DNA of 64,000 bases from contig CAVPWP010000016.1 in the NCBI GenBank assembly GCA_963709395.1, forward strand, positions 25,298-89,297, given 5' to 3'. Below, piece after piece: positions 1-8,166 of this stretch. The position numbers and the translations under genes are program-made. The notes beneath the pieces are model-generated. The model was not told the origin of the DNA and ran no database searches. It saw only the letters and a program-made list of their open reading frames with translations. The stretch's first letter is position 1. Every line of letters starts with the position of its first letter. This DNA is from CAVPWP01 sp963709395 (GTDB lineage Bacteria; Pseudomonadota; Alphaproteobacteria; Rhodobacterales; Rhodobacteraceae).

Positions 1-733
1 TTGGGGCCTCGTCATAGGCGGGGACACGCTCGGGCGAGGTCACGCCAAGAATGCGGATTTCACCTTGTTCGGCCAGGGCCACGGCTTCGGAAAAGCCCGT
101 CGACAGCGCGTCGATCTCGCCCGACAGAAGACCAGCCATCGCCTCGCCGCCCGCGTCATAGCCGATGTAGTTGAAAGCCGTCGGGTCTTCGCCCGCGCCC
201 TGCATGATGATCGCGGCCACAAGATGGTCCATGCCGCCCGGAACCGACCCGCCGCCGATGGCGAAATCCTCGGGGGACTCGCGGTACATCGCCAGCGCGT
301 CGTCCATCGACGTGATCGGGCTGTCGGCCGTCACGACCAGCGCCGCGTAGTCGCCCACGGTTCCGGCGACCAGCGTGAGGTCACGGAAGCTTTGCGCGAT
401 CTCGCCCGTGAGGGCCCGGATCACGATGGGCGTGGAGTTCACCATCAGCGTCCCATGGCTGCTGCTGGCGTTCTCGATCAGGTTGGCGATCGCGACACCG
501 CCGCCGCCGCCGGACATGTTCTCATAGGTCGCGTTGCCGATAAGGCCGGCATTTACAAGGGCCTCGCCCGTGCCGCGCGCGGTGCCGTCCCATCCACCAC
601 CGGCGCCGCCGGGAACGAGGAAGTGCACCGAGTCCATCATCTGTTGCTCTTGGGCCTTGGCAACGCCGGTCATGGCGAAGGTCGCGGTTGCCGCGGCGAT
701 GATCGCGCGACGTGTCCACCCAGGGGTGTTCAT
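1..733 (-). CDS. tctC: Tripartite tricarboxylate transporter substrate-binding protein, 3' end cut by window
   Basis: This is the periplasmic binding component of a TctCBA-type carrier, which captures a carboxylate and delivers it to a TctA/TctB membrane pair. The start is the ATG at 731-733, with a GGAGG ribosome site just upstream. The N-terminus reads MNTPGWTRRAIIAAATATFAMTGVA, a twin-arginine-like/Sec leader ending near AKA-QEQQ. It is followed by the family hallmark FLVPGGAGGGWDGTARG and by ENMSGGGGGVAIANL. About 244 residues are present and the C-terminal quarter lies outside the window. The gene is divergent from the TctD/TctE-like pair, the usual arrangement in which the two-component system switches on the carrier. 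The substrate cannot be read from the sequence; citrate or another tricarboxylate is only the family precedent. Confidence 0.88.
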   Translation of the reverse strand, partial: MNTPGWTRRAIIAAATATFAMTGVAKAQEQQMMDSVHFLVPGGAGGGWDGTARGTGEALVNAGLIGNATYENMSGGGGGVAIANLIENASSSHGTLMVNSTPIVIRALTGEIAQSFRDLTLVAGTVGDYAALVVTADSPITSMDDALAMYRESPEDFAIGGGSVPGGMDHLVAAIIMQGAGEDPTAFNYIGYDAGGEAMAGLLSGEIDALSTGFSEAVALAEQGEIRILGVTSPERVPAYDEAP

Positions 734-857
734 TTGGTCATCCTCCCATTTGACAGGCGGTCCTCCGCCGCCCATGCTTCCCAGACACCACAGAAAGCTG
801 ACAGAAGCCTGACACGGGCCGGGCCAGACCGCGGTGGTGCATGTGGGGGGCGTCTCG

Positions 858-1526
858 GTGCGGTATCTTTTGGTCGAGGACAATGCCGAGCTTTCCGAAG
901 CCGTGATGAAGCGCCTGGCTCTTGACGGTCATGCGGTCGACCACGCCGCGACCCTTGCCGAAGCCGAGGATTGCCTTGCCGCGGCCAGCTACGACCTGAT
1001 CCTTCTCGACGTGATGTTACCCGATGGCGACGGGCGCGATTTCCTTGCCCGCAGCCGCGCGCATCTGGAGACGCCGGTCATCGTGCTGACCGCCCGCAGC
1101 CAGGTCTCGGACCGGGTCGGCGCGCTTGACCAGGGGGCGGATGACTACATCACCAAGCCCTTCGACTTCTCGGAACTCGAGGCCCGGTGCAGGGCCGTGC
1201 TCCGACGGCGCGGAGGATCGGCGCGCAATGAAATCACGCTTGGGTCGGCTATCTTCGACCCGCTCGCCGGGATATTGCGGAACGGCGCAGAGACGGTGGA
1301 GCTGCGCCACCGCGAGATCCGCCTGATGGAGGTCTTCGCCCGCCATCCCGGCCAGATCCTGTCGAAGTCGCAGCTGATGGACCGGCTGTTCTCCTACGAC
1401 GCCGCCGTGACCGAGAACGCGATCGAAGTCTATGTCGGACGCCTGCGCCGCCGGATCGACGGCATGGGTGTGCGCATCGAAACGGTCCGCGGCCTCGGCT
1501 ATCGGATCGAGACCGGCGCGCCTTGA
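858..1526 (+). CDS. tctD: OmpR-family response regulator, TctD-like
   Basis: Cytoplasmic transcription regulator of a two-component pair. The GTG at 858 is preferred because a G-rich ribosome site (845-850) lies at good spacing and the receiver domain begins immediately (VRYLLVEDN); an upstream GTG at 834 would add eight unlikely residues. The receiver domain (about 1-115) has acidic E7/D8, phospho-acceptor D51 (LLDVMLPD), T78 and K100 (TKPF). The winged-helix domain (about 125-222) has the expected RHREIRLMEVF and GRLRRRI motifs. It overlaps the sensor kinase gene by four bases and is divergent from the tctC-like gene, so that carrier is its likely target. Confidence 0.9.
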   Translation: MRYLLVEDNAELSEAVMKRLALDGHAVDHAATLAEAEDCLAAASYDLILLDVMLPDGDGRDFLARSRAHLETPVIVLTARSQVSDRVGALDQGADDYITKPFDFSELEARCRAVLRRRGGSARNEITLGSAIFDPLAGILRNGAETVELRHREIRLMEVFARHPGQILSKSQLMDRLFSYDAAVTENAIEVYVGRLRRRIDGMGVRIETVRGLGYRIETGAP

Positions 1527-2890
1527 CCGAACTGACTTCCATCGGGCAGCGGCTGACACTGCTGCTGGCAGGTGTGGCGGCGCTTCTGTCGCTGCTCAGC
1601 TGGGGAATGGTGACAGGCCTTGCCCGACAGGCCGCGGATCGGAACCAGGACAACGTGCTGGCGGCCTCGGTCACCACGATTGCCGAGACCCTGCGCAGCG
1701 AACAGGGCGAAGTGCGGCTGGAACTGCCCTATGCCGCATTCGCCATGCTGGGGGCGATCAGCGAGGACCGGGTCTTCTACCGCGTCACCGCGGCAGACCG
1801 GATGCTGACCGGCTATGACGATCTGCCCACGCCCAGCGAGGGCGCGCCGGGGCAGGTGGTTTTCGACACTGGCGACTACAGCGGCGCCGCGATCCGAATG
1901 GCGTCGGTCACGCGGCTGGTGCTGGCGGGAACCGAACCGGTGCCCGTGACGGTGACGGTTGCGCAGACCCGCAACGGCGTCGGCGCGATCGCCTCGGAAC
2001 TGTCGCGTCTTGCCGCGATCCTGTCGGTCGCCTTTTTCGTCGTCGCGGTCACGCTTTCGGCCTTTGCGGCGCGGACCTCGCTCCGACCGCTGAACGAGTT
2101 CGCGGCCGCCGTTTCGCGGCGCGGACCCTCGGATCTGCGCCCGCTGCTGCGTCCCGCGCCCAGCGAGCTTGCACCGCTCATGTCCGCGCTCAACCGGCTG
2201 ATGGACCGCCTCGGACAATCGATCCGCCGGTCCGAGGACTTCATCGCCGAGGCGGCACATCGCATCCGGACGCCGCTTGCCACCGTTCGCACGCAGGCGG
2301 AAATCGCCCTGCGCACCGTCGGGGACGAGGCCGAGAAACAGCGGCTGCGGCGGATCATTCGCGCGGTCGACGAAAGCTCCCGTTCGGCGGGGCAGCTTCT
2401 TGACCACGCGACGGTCGCCTACCGCACCGAAGACCTCGCGCGGGACCCCATCGATCTTGCCGAACTCGCCGCGCAGACCGCCGCCGCGATGGAACCCACC
2501 GCGGCGATGCGGGATATCCGCCTGCACCTCGAGGCGGCTCCGGCGCAGGTCAGTGGCGATGCTGTCCTGCTCGACAACGCGCTGCGCAACGTGCTCGACA
2601 ACGCGATCAAGTATTCCCCAGAGGACACCACCGTCACCCTTCGGATCGGCCAGACGAACGCCGAGGCGCGGATCTCGGTGATCGACGAGGGTCCCGGGCT
2701 TGGCGAGGGGCCGGTCGAGGCCCTGGCCGAACGTTTCCGGCGCGGCAGCAACACCGGCGGCATCGTCGGATCGGGCCTCGGGCTCACCATCGCGGCGGAT
2801 GTCCTGCGCGCCCATGGCGGGCGACTGGAACTGGCGGCCGCAGAGAACGGGAGGGGCGCATGCGTATCCTTGGTCTTGCCCTTGGGCTGA
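1523..2890 (+). CDS. tctE: Sensor histidine kinase, TctE-like
   Basis: Membrane-bound sensor that phosphorylates the preceding regulator. It starts at TTG 1523 inside the tctD stop, so the two are translationally coupled. There are two membrane segments (about residues 9-33 and 159-183) enclosing a periplasmic domain of about 125 residues, then a HAMP-like stretch. The H-box is FIAEAAHRIRTPL with phospho-acceptor H246. N-box asparagines are near 356 and 360 (LRNVLDNAIKYS), and the G boxes are DEGPGLG and GSGLGLTIA. At 455 residues it is normal for the TctE group. Its 3' end overlaps the next gene by 31 bases, suggesting that the downstream binding protein belongs to the same signalling unit. 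Confidence 0.9.
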   Translation: MTELTSIGQRLTLLLAGVAALLSLLSWGMVTGLARQAADRNQDNVLAASVTTIAETLRSEQGEVRLELPYAAFAMLGAISEDRVFYRVTAADRMLTGYDDLPTPSEGAPGQVVFDTGDYSGAAIRMASVTRLVLAGTEPVPVTVTVAQTRNGVGAIASELSRLAAILSVAFFVVAVTLSAFAARTSLRPLNEFAAAVSRRGPSDLRPLLRPAPSELAPLMSALNRLMDRLGQSIRRSEDFIAEAAHRIRTPLATVRTQAEIALRTVGDEAEKQRLRRIIRAVDESSRSAGQLLDHATVAYRTEDLARDPIDLAELAAQTAAAMEPTAAMRDIRLHLEAAPAQVSGDAVLLDNALRNVLDNAIKYSPEDTTVTLRIGQTNAEARISVIDEGPGLGEGPVEALAERFRRGSNTGGIVGSGLGLTIAADVLRAHGGRLELAAAENGRGACVSLVLPLG

Positions 2891-3894
2891 TCCTCTGGGC
2901 AATCGGCGCCGCCTCGGCGCTCGAGGTCGAGGTCGAGGATCACCGGATCTTTCCGGGAACGGGCGACCGCGTCCTGCGGATCGCGTCGACCACGGACCTT
3001 GCCGTCTTCGAACCCTACATCCAGTCTTTCCTCGCGGCGCTGCCGGATGTCTCGGTCGACTACAGCGTCCTGTCCTCGCAAGAACTGCACCGCGCGATCC
3101 GGGAGGGCGCGCAGTTCGACCTGGTTCTCTCTTCGGCGATGGACCTGCAATTCCAGCTTGCCAATGACGGCTTCGCACAGCCCTACCGGTCGGCCGCGAC
3201 CGAGGCGCTGCCCGATTGGGCGCGCTGGCGCGACCTGATCTTCGCCTTCACGACCGAACCGGCGGTGGTCGTGATCAACAGGGCGCGTTTCGACGGGCTT
3301 CCGCTTCCCACCACCCGCCAGGAGCTGATCACGCTCCTTCGCGACAACCCGGACCGGTTTCGCGGAGCCGTGGGTACCTATGACGTGCGGGAAAGCGGCC
3401 TGGGATACCTCTTTGCCACGCAGGAGGACCGGTCGACCGATGCCTACTGGCGCCTGAACGAGGTGATGGGTCGGCTCAGGCCGCGCCTCTACTGCTGCTC
3501 GGCGCTGATGATCGACGACATCGCCGAGGGACGGCTGGCACTGGCCTACAACGTGCTTGGCAGCTACGCGGCCGAGCAACTGGCGCAGGACTCGGGCGGA
3601 CGGGTGCAGATCCTCAGGATGCAGGATTTCGCCAACGTCATGCTGCGTACCGCGATCATCCCGGCCACCGCGCGCGAGACCGAGGCCGCGGGCGCCATGA
3701 TCGACATTCTGGCCACGCTGGGCCTGCGTGATGCGCCCGGCGACTGGCCCCTGCCCTCGCTGAGCCAGACCGGAGAAGGAGAAACGATGGGCTTTGGACC
3801 GATCCGCCTCGGGCCCGCGCTGATGGTCTATCTCGACCCGCTCAACCGGCGCGCCTTTCTGGCCGAATGGGAAAACGCGATGGAGCAGCGCTAG
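2860..3894 (+). CDS. Periplasmic substrate-binding protein linked to the TctDE pair
   Basis: An exported binding protein resembling extracellular solute-binding proteins of the ferric/polyamine type. The leader is MRILGLALGLILWAIGAASA, followed by a two-lobed fold suggested by LRIASTTDLAVFEPYIQSF near residue 45 and VVINRARFDGLPLPTT near 135. No permease or ATPase gene follows, so it is unlikely to serve as a transporter subunit here. The 31-base overlap with the sensor kinase argues that it helps that kinase sense a ligand in the periplasm; this is inference. A CC pair (YCCSALMID, near residue 211) is unusual for a binding protein. It has 344 residues and ends at TAG 3892. Confidence 0.75.
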   Translation: MRILGLALGLILWAIGAASALEVEVEDHRIFPGTGDRVLRIASTTDLAVFEPYIQSFLAALPDVSVDYSVLSSQELHRAIREGAQFDLVLSSAMDLQFQLANDGFAQPYRSAATEALPDWARWRDLIFAFTTEPAVVVINRARFDGLPLPTTRQELITLLRDNPDRFRGAVGTYDVRESGLGYLFATQEDRSTDAYWRLNEVMGRLRPRLYCCSALMIDDIAEGRLALAYNVLGSYAAEQLAQDSGGRVQILRMQDFANVMLRTAIIPATARETEAAGAMIDILATLGLRDAPGDWPLPSLSQTGEGETMGFGPIRLGPALMVYLDPLNRRAFLAEWENAMEQR

Positions 3895-3957
3895 ACGCGC
3901 CCCAGCCCTTTAGCTGCATGCCCCGGTTGCTATCGCGTTGCACCTTGCGCGATCGGG

Positions 3958-4740
3958 TCACTTCCGGATTACCGCCGAAGTTCGAGGTCGCTCCGCATGG
4001 TCCATAGGAACGCGGAAGATGGCCTCGAACCCGTCTTCCTTTTGTGGAAGCGGTGAATTGAGCGTGAGGGTGCCCCCCGACTGCCGCGCGATCCGGTCGC
4101 TGATGTAAGGGCCCAAGAGGGCCTCGGCGTCGTCGAACTCTGCCAGAGCGGCGTGCATCGCGAGGGTCTGCGCGATCGAGGCCGCGCCATCGGCAGCGTT
4201 CGAGGGTTCGAGGCGTATCCCATCTCCGGTGATCGGTCCCGGCCACATGCCTTCGACGCCAAGACTGGGTGCGAGTGGCGGAAGTCCAGCCTGCCGCATC
4301 AGGTCAAGAATATCCCACAAGAGGTTCGCCTGCAGAATGCATCCCGATGCATCGACTTCGTAAACCTCGCCGTAGCGCAGGTAGACCGTGCGTCCGGTTG
4401 CGGGGATGCCAAGCCAGTCCTGGCGAAACGTTCCGCAATAATGTCCCACGGCGGCAAGGTAGGTCCGGCCGTCATACACCCCGCCAACGAAGATCGTGTC
4501 CCGTCGCTCGAGGTCCGGGATCGCATTCTTCAATGGCCGGAAGGCGCGAGCCGCTGCCGCTTCGGTCCCGGTCAGAACATTGATGGGGTGTGCCACCCTC
4601 CAGTCCGCTGCAGGCGACGCCAGATTCTCCAGAACATCGACCAGCCGTTCGTGTGGACACTCGGCAAGGCGTTGAAGGTTTGTGCGAACGTCACGGCGCA
4701 GAGCAGCAGAAGGTCCGCGACGCGGTCGAGGGCTCGGCAT
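3958..4740 (-). pseudogene. Chimeric remnant: SnoaL-like cyclase domain joined to a histidine-kinase tail
   Basis: Read from ATG 4740, the product (260 residues) has a SnoaL/NTF2-like polyketide-cyclase segment. The recognisable pieces are AIPDLERRDTIFVGG, the GHYCGTFRQDWLGIPATGR block and LLWDILDLMRQAGLPPL, ending around WPGPITGDGIRL. The last 54 residues (3961-4122) do not belong to that family: LLGPYISDRIARQSGGTLTL followed by GFEAIFRVP is what the G2 box and final strand of a histidine kinase look like. The cyclase family normally continues into a second domain, which is absent. The sequence 5' of 4740 stays open but looks non-coding. I read this as a deletion junction between two old genes, not a working fusion. 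Confidence 0.55.
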
Positions 4741-5029
4741 GCATGTTGAGCGTCGACTGCACGTTGACGCGCCAGAAGTCGGGCAAGCTGCCCGCGCCCA
4801 TAGGCCCCGATTGTCAAGGGATTGACCGCCGCCCCTGTCGGCCACTCCGCCGCGGGGCCGCGGGCAGGCGACCCTGAGAACCCCATGCAGATTCATCTGA
4901 CCGCACGAAGTCGGGCCAAGATTCTCCAGCATGTTGCCATCTTTAGGACGCTTTTTCGCGCATTGCTTGCCCCAATCGCCGACCGAAGACCTTTCTGGGC
5001 TCCACAGCCCGCTGCCTAAGGATGAATTG
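4741..5029. other. Intergenic stretch before the kinase cluster
   Basis: No convincing gene is seen on either strand. Reading frames stay open through it in both directions but the residues are low-complexity Arg/Pro/Ser strings. The promoter of the kinase cluster should lie here; I could not identify clear -35/-10 boxes. Confidence 0.4.
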
Positions 5030-6409
5030 TTGACGAAACCGGCCCGGATACCTGTGGTCGATCCCCCGAAATCGATCGGGGACGAACTGTCGCCCGGCAC
5101 GAAGCTGTGCGGCGGTCAGTACACTATTGAGAGATACCTCAATTCCGGCGGCTTCGGGATCACGTATCTGGCACGCGACAGCCTTGGCCGGAAAGTCGTC
5201 ATCAAGGAGTGTTTTCCCGGCGCGATGTGCTACCGAGTGAACCACACGGTCCGGCTGCGCTCGCAAAGCGGTGAACAGGAATTCGCGAAGATCATCGACC
5301 TCTTCGAGAAGGAAGCCCGCGCGCTTTCCGAATTGCAGCACCCCTACATCGTCGGGGTCCATCAGATCTTTCACGACAATGACACTTCCTACATGGCACT
5401 CGACTATGTCGAAGGGCGCGATCTGCTGCAGATCATCGAGGAAGAGCCCGACCGCCTCGGGCCGGAAGAGACGCGCAAGCTTCTGGTGAAGCTTCTCGAG
5501 GCCGTCACCTACATCCACGATCGCGACATCCTTCACCGCGACATCTCGCCCGACAATATCATTCTCGAGGACGACAACACTCCGGTGCTCATCGACTTCG
5601 GGGCCGCACGCGAAAGCGCGACGCGCGTCAGCCGGGTCTTGTCGAAAGTGCTGACCGTCAAGGATGGCTACTCGCCGCAGGAATTCTATCTGGCCGGCAG
5701 CAAGCAGGGATATTCCAGCGATCTATACGCGCTTGCGGCGACGTTCTTTCACGCGGTCTCGGGATCGCCGCCACCAAGCAGCCAGCTGCGCTTGGCCGCT
5801 GCGGCGAAGAACCTGAAGGATCCGCTCGAGCCATTGAGCACGACCACCACAGGATACGAGCGTTTTTTCCTCGATGCGATGAACCGTTGCCTGAGCATCT
5901 TTCCGGCAGAGCGTCTGTCGAGCGCGCAGGAATGGCTTGACATCATCGATGTCGAGCGGCGCCGGCGCGTCCTGCTCGAGAAGGCGGCGAAAGACCGGGA
6001 CCTGGAGAAGCGGATCGCCCGGATCGTAAAGCAGTCGCGGATCGACCTGGGAGAGGTGACGAAATCCGGTCGCGCCGAGGCGCCATGCCCGAAGGCGCCG
6101 GCACCGGCATCGGTCAAGGCACCGGACGCCACCTCATCGCGTCCTCTGGCAAAGCCCAGCGCAGACCACGGCGTTTCAGCGCAGGAGTGGAGTTTCCTGG
6201 ACTTCGGGGATGACCTCCACGATGACGAATGGGAGGCGCCCCCAATTCTGGGTGAGGAACCTCACATTGAAATCTCTCCAGAGATTGACCGGGGGCTCGC
6301 GCAGGCAGCGTCGGTGAAGCCGTTGGCAAGGCTGCTGAGCGGCACCGTTCATCTTTTCCAAAGCCTGCAATCCCTGGGACCCAGCTCCGTGAAAGAGGTA
6401 CGCAAGTGA
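5030..6409 (+). CDS. Hanks-type serine/threonine protein kinase
   Basis: Cytoplasmic Ser/Thr kinase heading the kinase-FHA-phosphatase-GTPase cluster. The start is set at TTG 5030, seven or so bases after AAGGA; an ATG at 4931 would add a 33-residue tail unlike a kinase N-terminus. The kinase domain (about 30-300) shows the glycine loop GGFGITYLA (40-48), lysine K59 (VVIKE), catalytic HRDISPDN (H169, D171, N176) and D189 of DFG. FGITYLA and IKECFPG resemble the PpkA-like kinases found with FHA and PP2C partners. The remaining 150 residues are charged and Pro/Ala-rich with no membrane helix, so unlike PknB it is soluble. It overlaps the next gene by four bases (GTGA). Confidence 0.88.
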   Translation: MTKPARIPVVDPPKSIGDELSPGTKLCGGQYTIERYLNSGGFGITYLARDSLGRKVVIKECFPGAMCYRVNHTVRLRSQSGEQEFAKIIDLFEKEARALSELQHPYIVGVHQIFHDNDTSYMALDYVEGRDLLQIIEEEPDRLGPEETRKLLVKLLEAVTYIHDRDILHRDISPDNIILEDDNTPVLIDFGAARESATRVSRVLSKVLTVKDGYSPQEFYLAGSKQGYSSDLYALAATFFHAVSGSPPPSSQLRLAAAAKNLKDPLEPLSTTTTGYERFFLDAMNRCLSIFPAERLSSAQEWLDIIDVERRRRVLLEKAAKDRDLEKRIARIVKQSRIDLGEVTKSGRAEAPCPKAPAPASVKAPDATSSRPLAKPSADHGVSAQEWSFLDFGDDLHDDEWEAPPILGEEPHIEISPEIDRGLAQAASVKPLARLLSGTVHLFQSLQSLGPSSVKEVRK

Positions 6410-7288
6410 AGCATTTGAAGGATGTCATTGTCCGAAAGAGGCCGCGCATGTCGGCGGTCGGTTCTCCCGATTTCGACGAGGACATGGTTCCCGACTTCAG
6501 GGAAATCGCCAAGACTTGCGAAAGACCTGCCATTCCGGATCCGATCGTCGAAGCCGAACACTTCGAGTGAAGTCGAGCCCACGGACGCCGATGCTGCGAT
6601 CCAACCCGAGCCGGAGCCCGACCCCAAACCTCCCGTTCGAGCACGCAACAAGATATGGGACATCGAAAGCGACGATGAGCCTGGCGAGGATCCCGGTCTC
6701 CGTCAGCGAGCGCAACGGGCGCAGGCGGCGGCGGAAACGCTCAGGCAGATCGAGGCGCAGGAAAAGCAAAGATCCAGCAAATCTGCTGTGGGGACCGCGC
6801 CGGCTGCATCGTCGGGCGGGCGGGCAAAAACGCGCATTCTCGGCTTTCACGCAGCAGAATCGGAGGGCGACGTGTTTGCGGCGCCCAAGGCCGCCGCGTC
6901 GGCAGCGGGGCATTTCCCGGCAGGATGGATCGCCGTCGTGGACGGACCGGGGCGGGGTGCGTCCTTCACGGTCTGCCCCGGGGTCTCGACCATCGGACGA
7001 GACCCGGGTCAGTCGATCTGCCTCGATTTCGGCGATATGAACGTGTCGCGCGAGAACCATGCGTCGATCGCCTACGACGACGAGCAGAACAGGTTCTTCA
7101 TTGGGCACGGCGGCAAGTCGAACATCGTGCGCCGAAACGGCAACCCGGTTCTGGCAACAGAGGACCTTGCCGATGGCGATGAGATTCGCATCGGCAAGAC
7201 CACGCTTCGGTTCGTGGCTCTGTGTGGGCCAGACTTCACTTGGGGTACGGAAGAGGACAGGCAGAATGCTGACGTCCCCGACGATTGA
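6406..7288 (+). CDS. FHA-domain phosphopeptide-binding protein (frame broken once)
   Basis: Starts at GTG 6406 inside the kinase stop (VKHLKDVIVRKRPRMSAVG). This frame meets TGA at 6568-6570, while the frame one base further on carries the rest to 7288. Dropping one base at 6568 gives a continuous 293-residue protein (EAEHFE-EVEPTDADA). The middle is acidic and Pro-rich (linker about 55-165). The FHA domain occupies about 180-280 with the diagnostic STIGRDPG and NVSRENHASI, the residues that hold phosphothreonine. It is the natural reader of the upstream kinase's phosphorylation, and phosphatase removal would reset it. Whether the frame break is real or an error cannot be told from sequence alone. 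Confidence 0.75.
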
Positions 7289-8165
7289 CCTGAGAATCGA
7301 CGCGGCCTCGGCGATCTCGCAAGGTGCGCGCTCCCGGCAGGAAGACGCGCTGGCGACCTCGTTTCTGCAGGGTGCCGACATCGGGTTTGCGGTCTTGTCC
7401 GATGGCATGGGCGGCCATGCCGCAGGGGACGTGGCAAGCCGGGTAATCGTGACCGAAATCTTCGCCGAACTGACGATGCGCCTTGGGAATGGCGCCGCCG
7501 ATACCACCACGATCCCGGCGATCCTTCGACGCGCGATGAAGATCGCCAACCATTGTCTGAAGGCCCATATCGACGATCATCCCGACCTGCGTGGAATGGG
7601 GGGCACCGTCGTCGTGGCCGTGGCGACAGGACAGGGGCTTTACTGGCTGTCGGTTGGAGATTCGCCGCTTTATCTATTTCGGGATCGCCAGCTCGTCCGG
7701 TTGAACGACGATCATTCGATGGCGCCGCAGATAGACCTGATGGTGCGCGAGGGGCTCATGGACGCCGAGATCGGGCGCAACCATCCCCAGAGAAGCTGCC
7801 TGACATCGGCCCTGCTGGGCGAGGATATCGGCGAAGTCGATTGCCCGGACACTGCCTTCGAACTGCGCGACGGCGATCTCGTCCTGCTGGCGAGCGATGG
7901 GCTTCAGTTCCTGCCGGACGAGCGTATCGAGGCAGTCCTGAGGCGTTCGGGGCGTGGGCAAAGCGCGCGCATCGCAGACGATCTGATGTCCGGCGTCGCG
8001 GCCCTTGACGACCCCGACCAGGACAACATCTCGCTTGTCGTTATAAAGGCCGGCGGCGGGACGGCGCCCTCGGGATCCTCCCCGGGCCTTTCGCTTGGCG
8101 CACTCCAGCGCGCTGTTTCCAGCGCGGTTGCACCCGTCCGTCACCTAATCACGCGGAGCGGTTGA
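7266..8165 (+). CDS. PP2C-family serine/threonine phosphatase
   Basis: Soluble PPM/PP2C phosphatase of 299 residues, expected to reverse the cluster kinase. ATG 7266 overlaps the FHA gene by 23 bases. Metal-binding motifs are clear: RSRQEDA (E26, D27), VLSDGMGGHAAG (D46, G47), LLASDGLQF and DQDNISLVV (D and N of the last metal site). GARSRQED has Gln where many homologues have Asn (RxxNED), a mild variation. The tail beyond residue 255 (GGGTAPSGSSPG) is a flexible Gly/Ser/Pro linker. A kinase, an FHA protein and a PP2C in series is the arrangement known from type VI secretion control, but no secretion gene is nearby. Confidence 0.9.
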   Translation: MLTSPTIDLRIDAASAISQGARSRQEDALATSFLQGADIGFAVLSDGMGGHAAGDVASRVIVTEIFAELTMRLGNGAADTTTIPAILRRAMKIANHCLKAHIDDHPDLRGMGGTVVVAVATGQGLYWLSVGDSPLYLFRDRQLVRLNDDHSMAPQIDLMVREGLMDAEIGRNHPQRSCLTSALLGEDIGEVDCPDTAFELRDGDLVLLASDGLQFLPDERIEAVLRRSGRGQSARIADDLMSGVAALDDPDQDNISLVVIKAGGGTAPSGSSPGLSLGALQRAVSSAVAPVRHLITRSG

Positions 8166-8166
8166 C

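Noticed and set aside
65..925. A 286-codon plus-strand frame over the tctC region
   Set aside because: Antisense shadow of the TctC-like gene.
4931..5029. Upstream ATG start for the kinase
   Set aside because: Adds 33 residues unlike any kinase N-terminus; TTG 5030 has AAGGA at good spacing.
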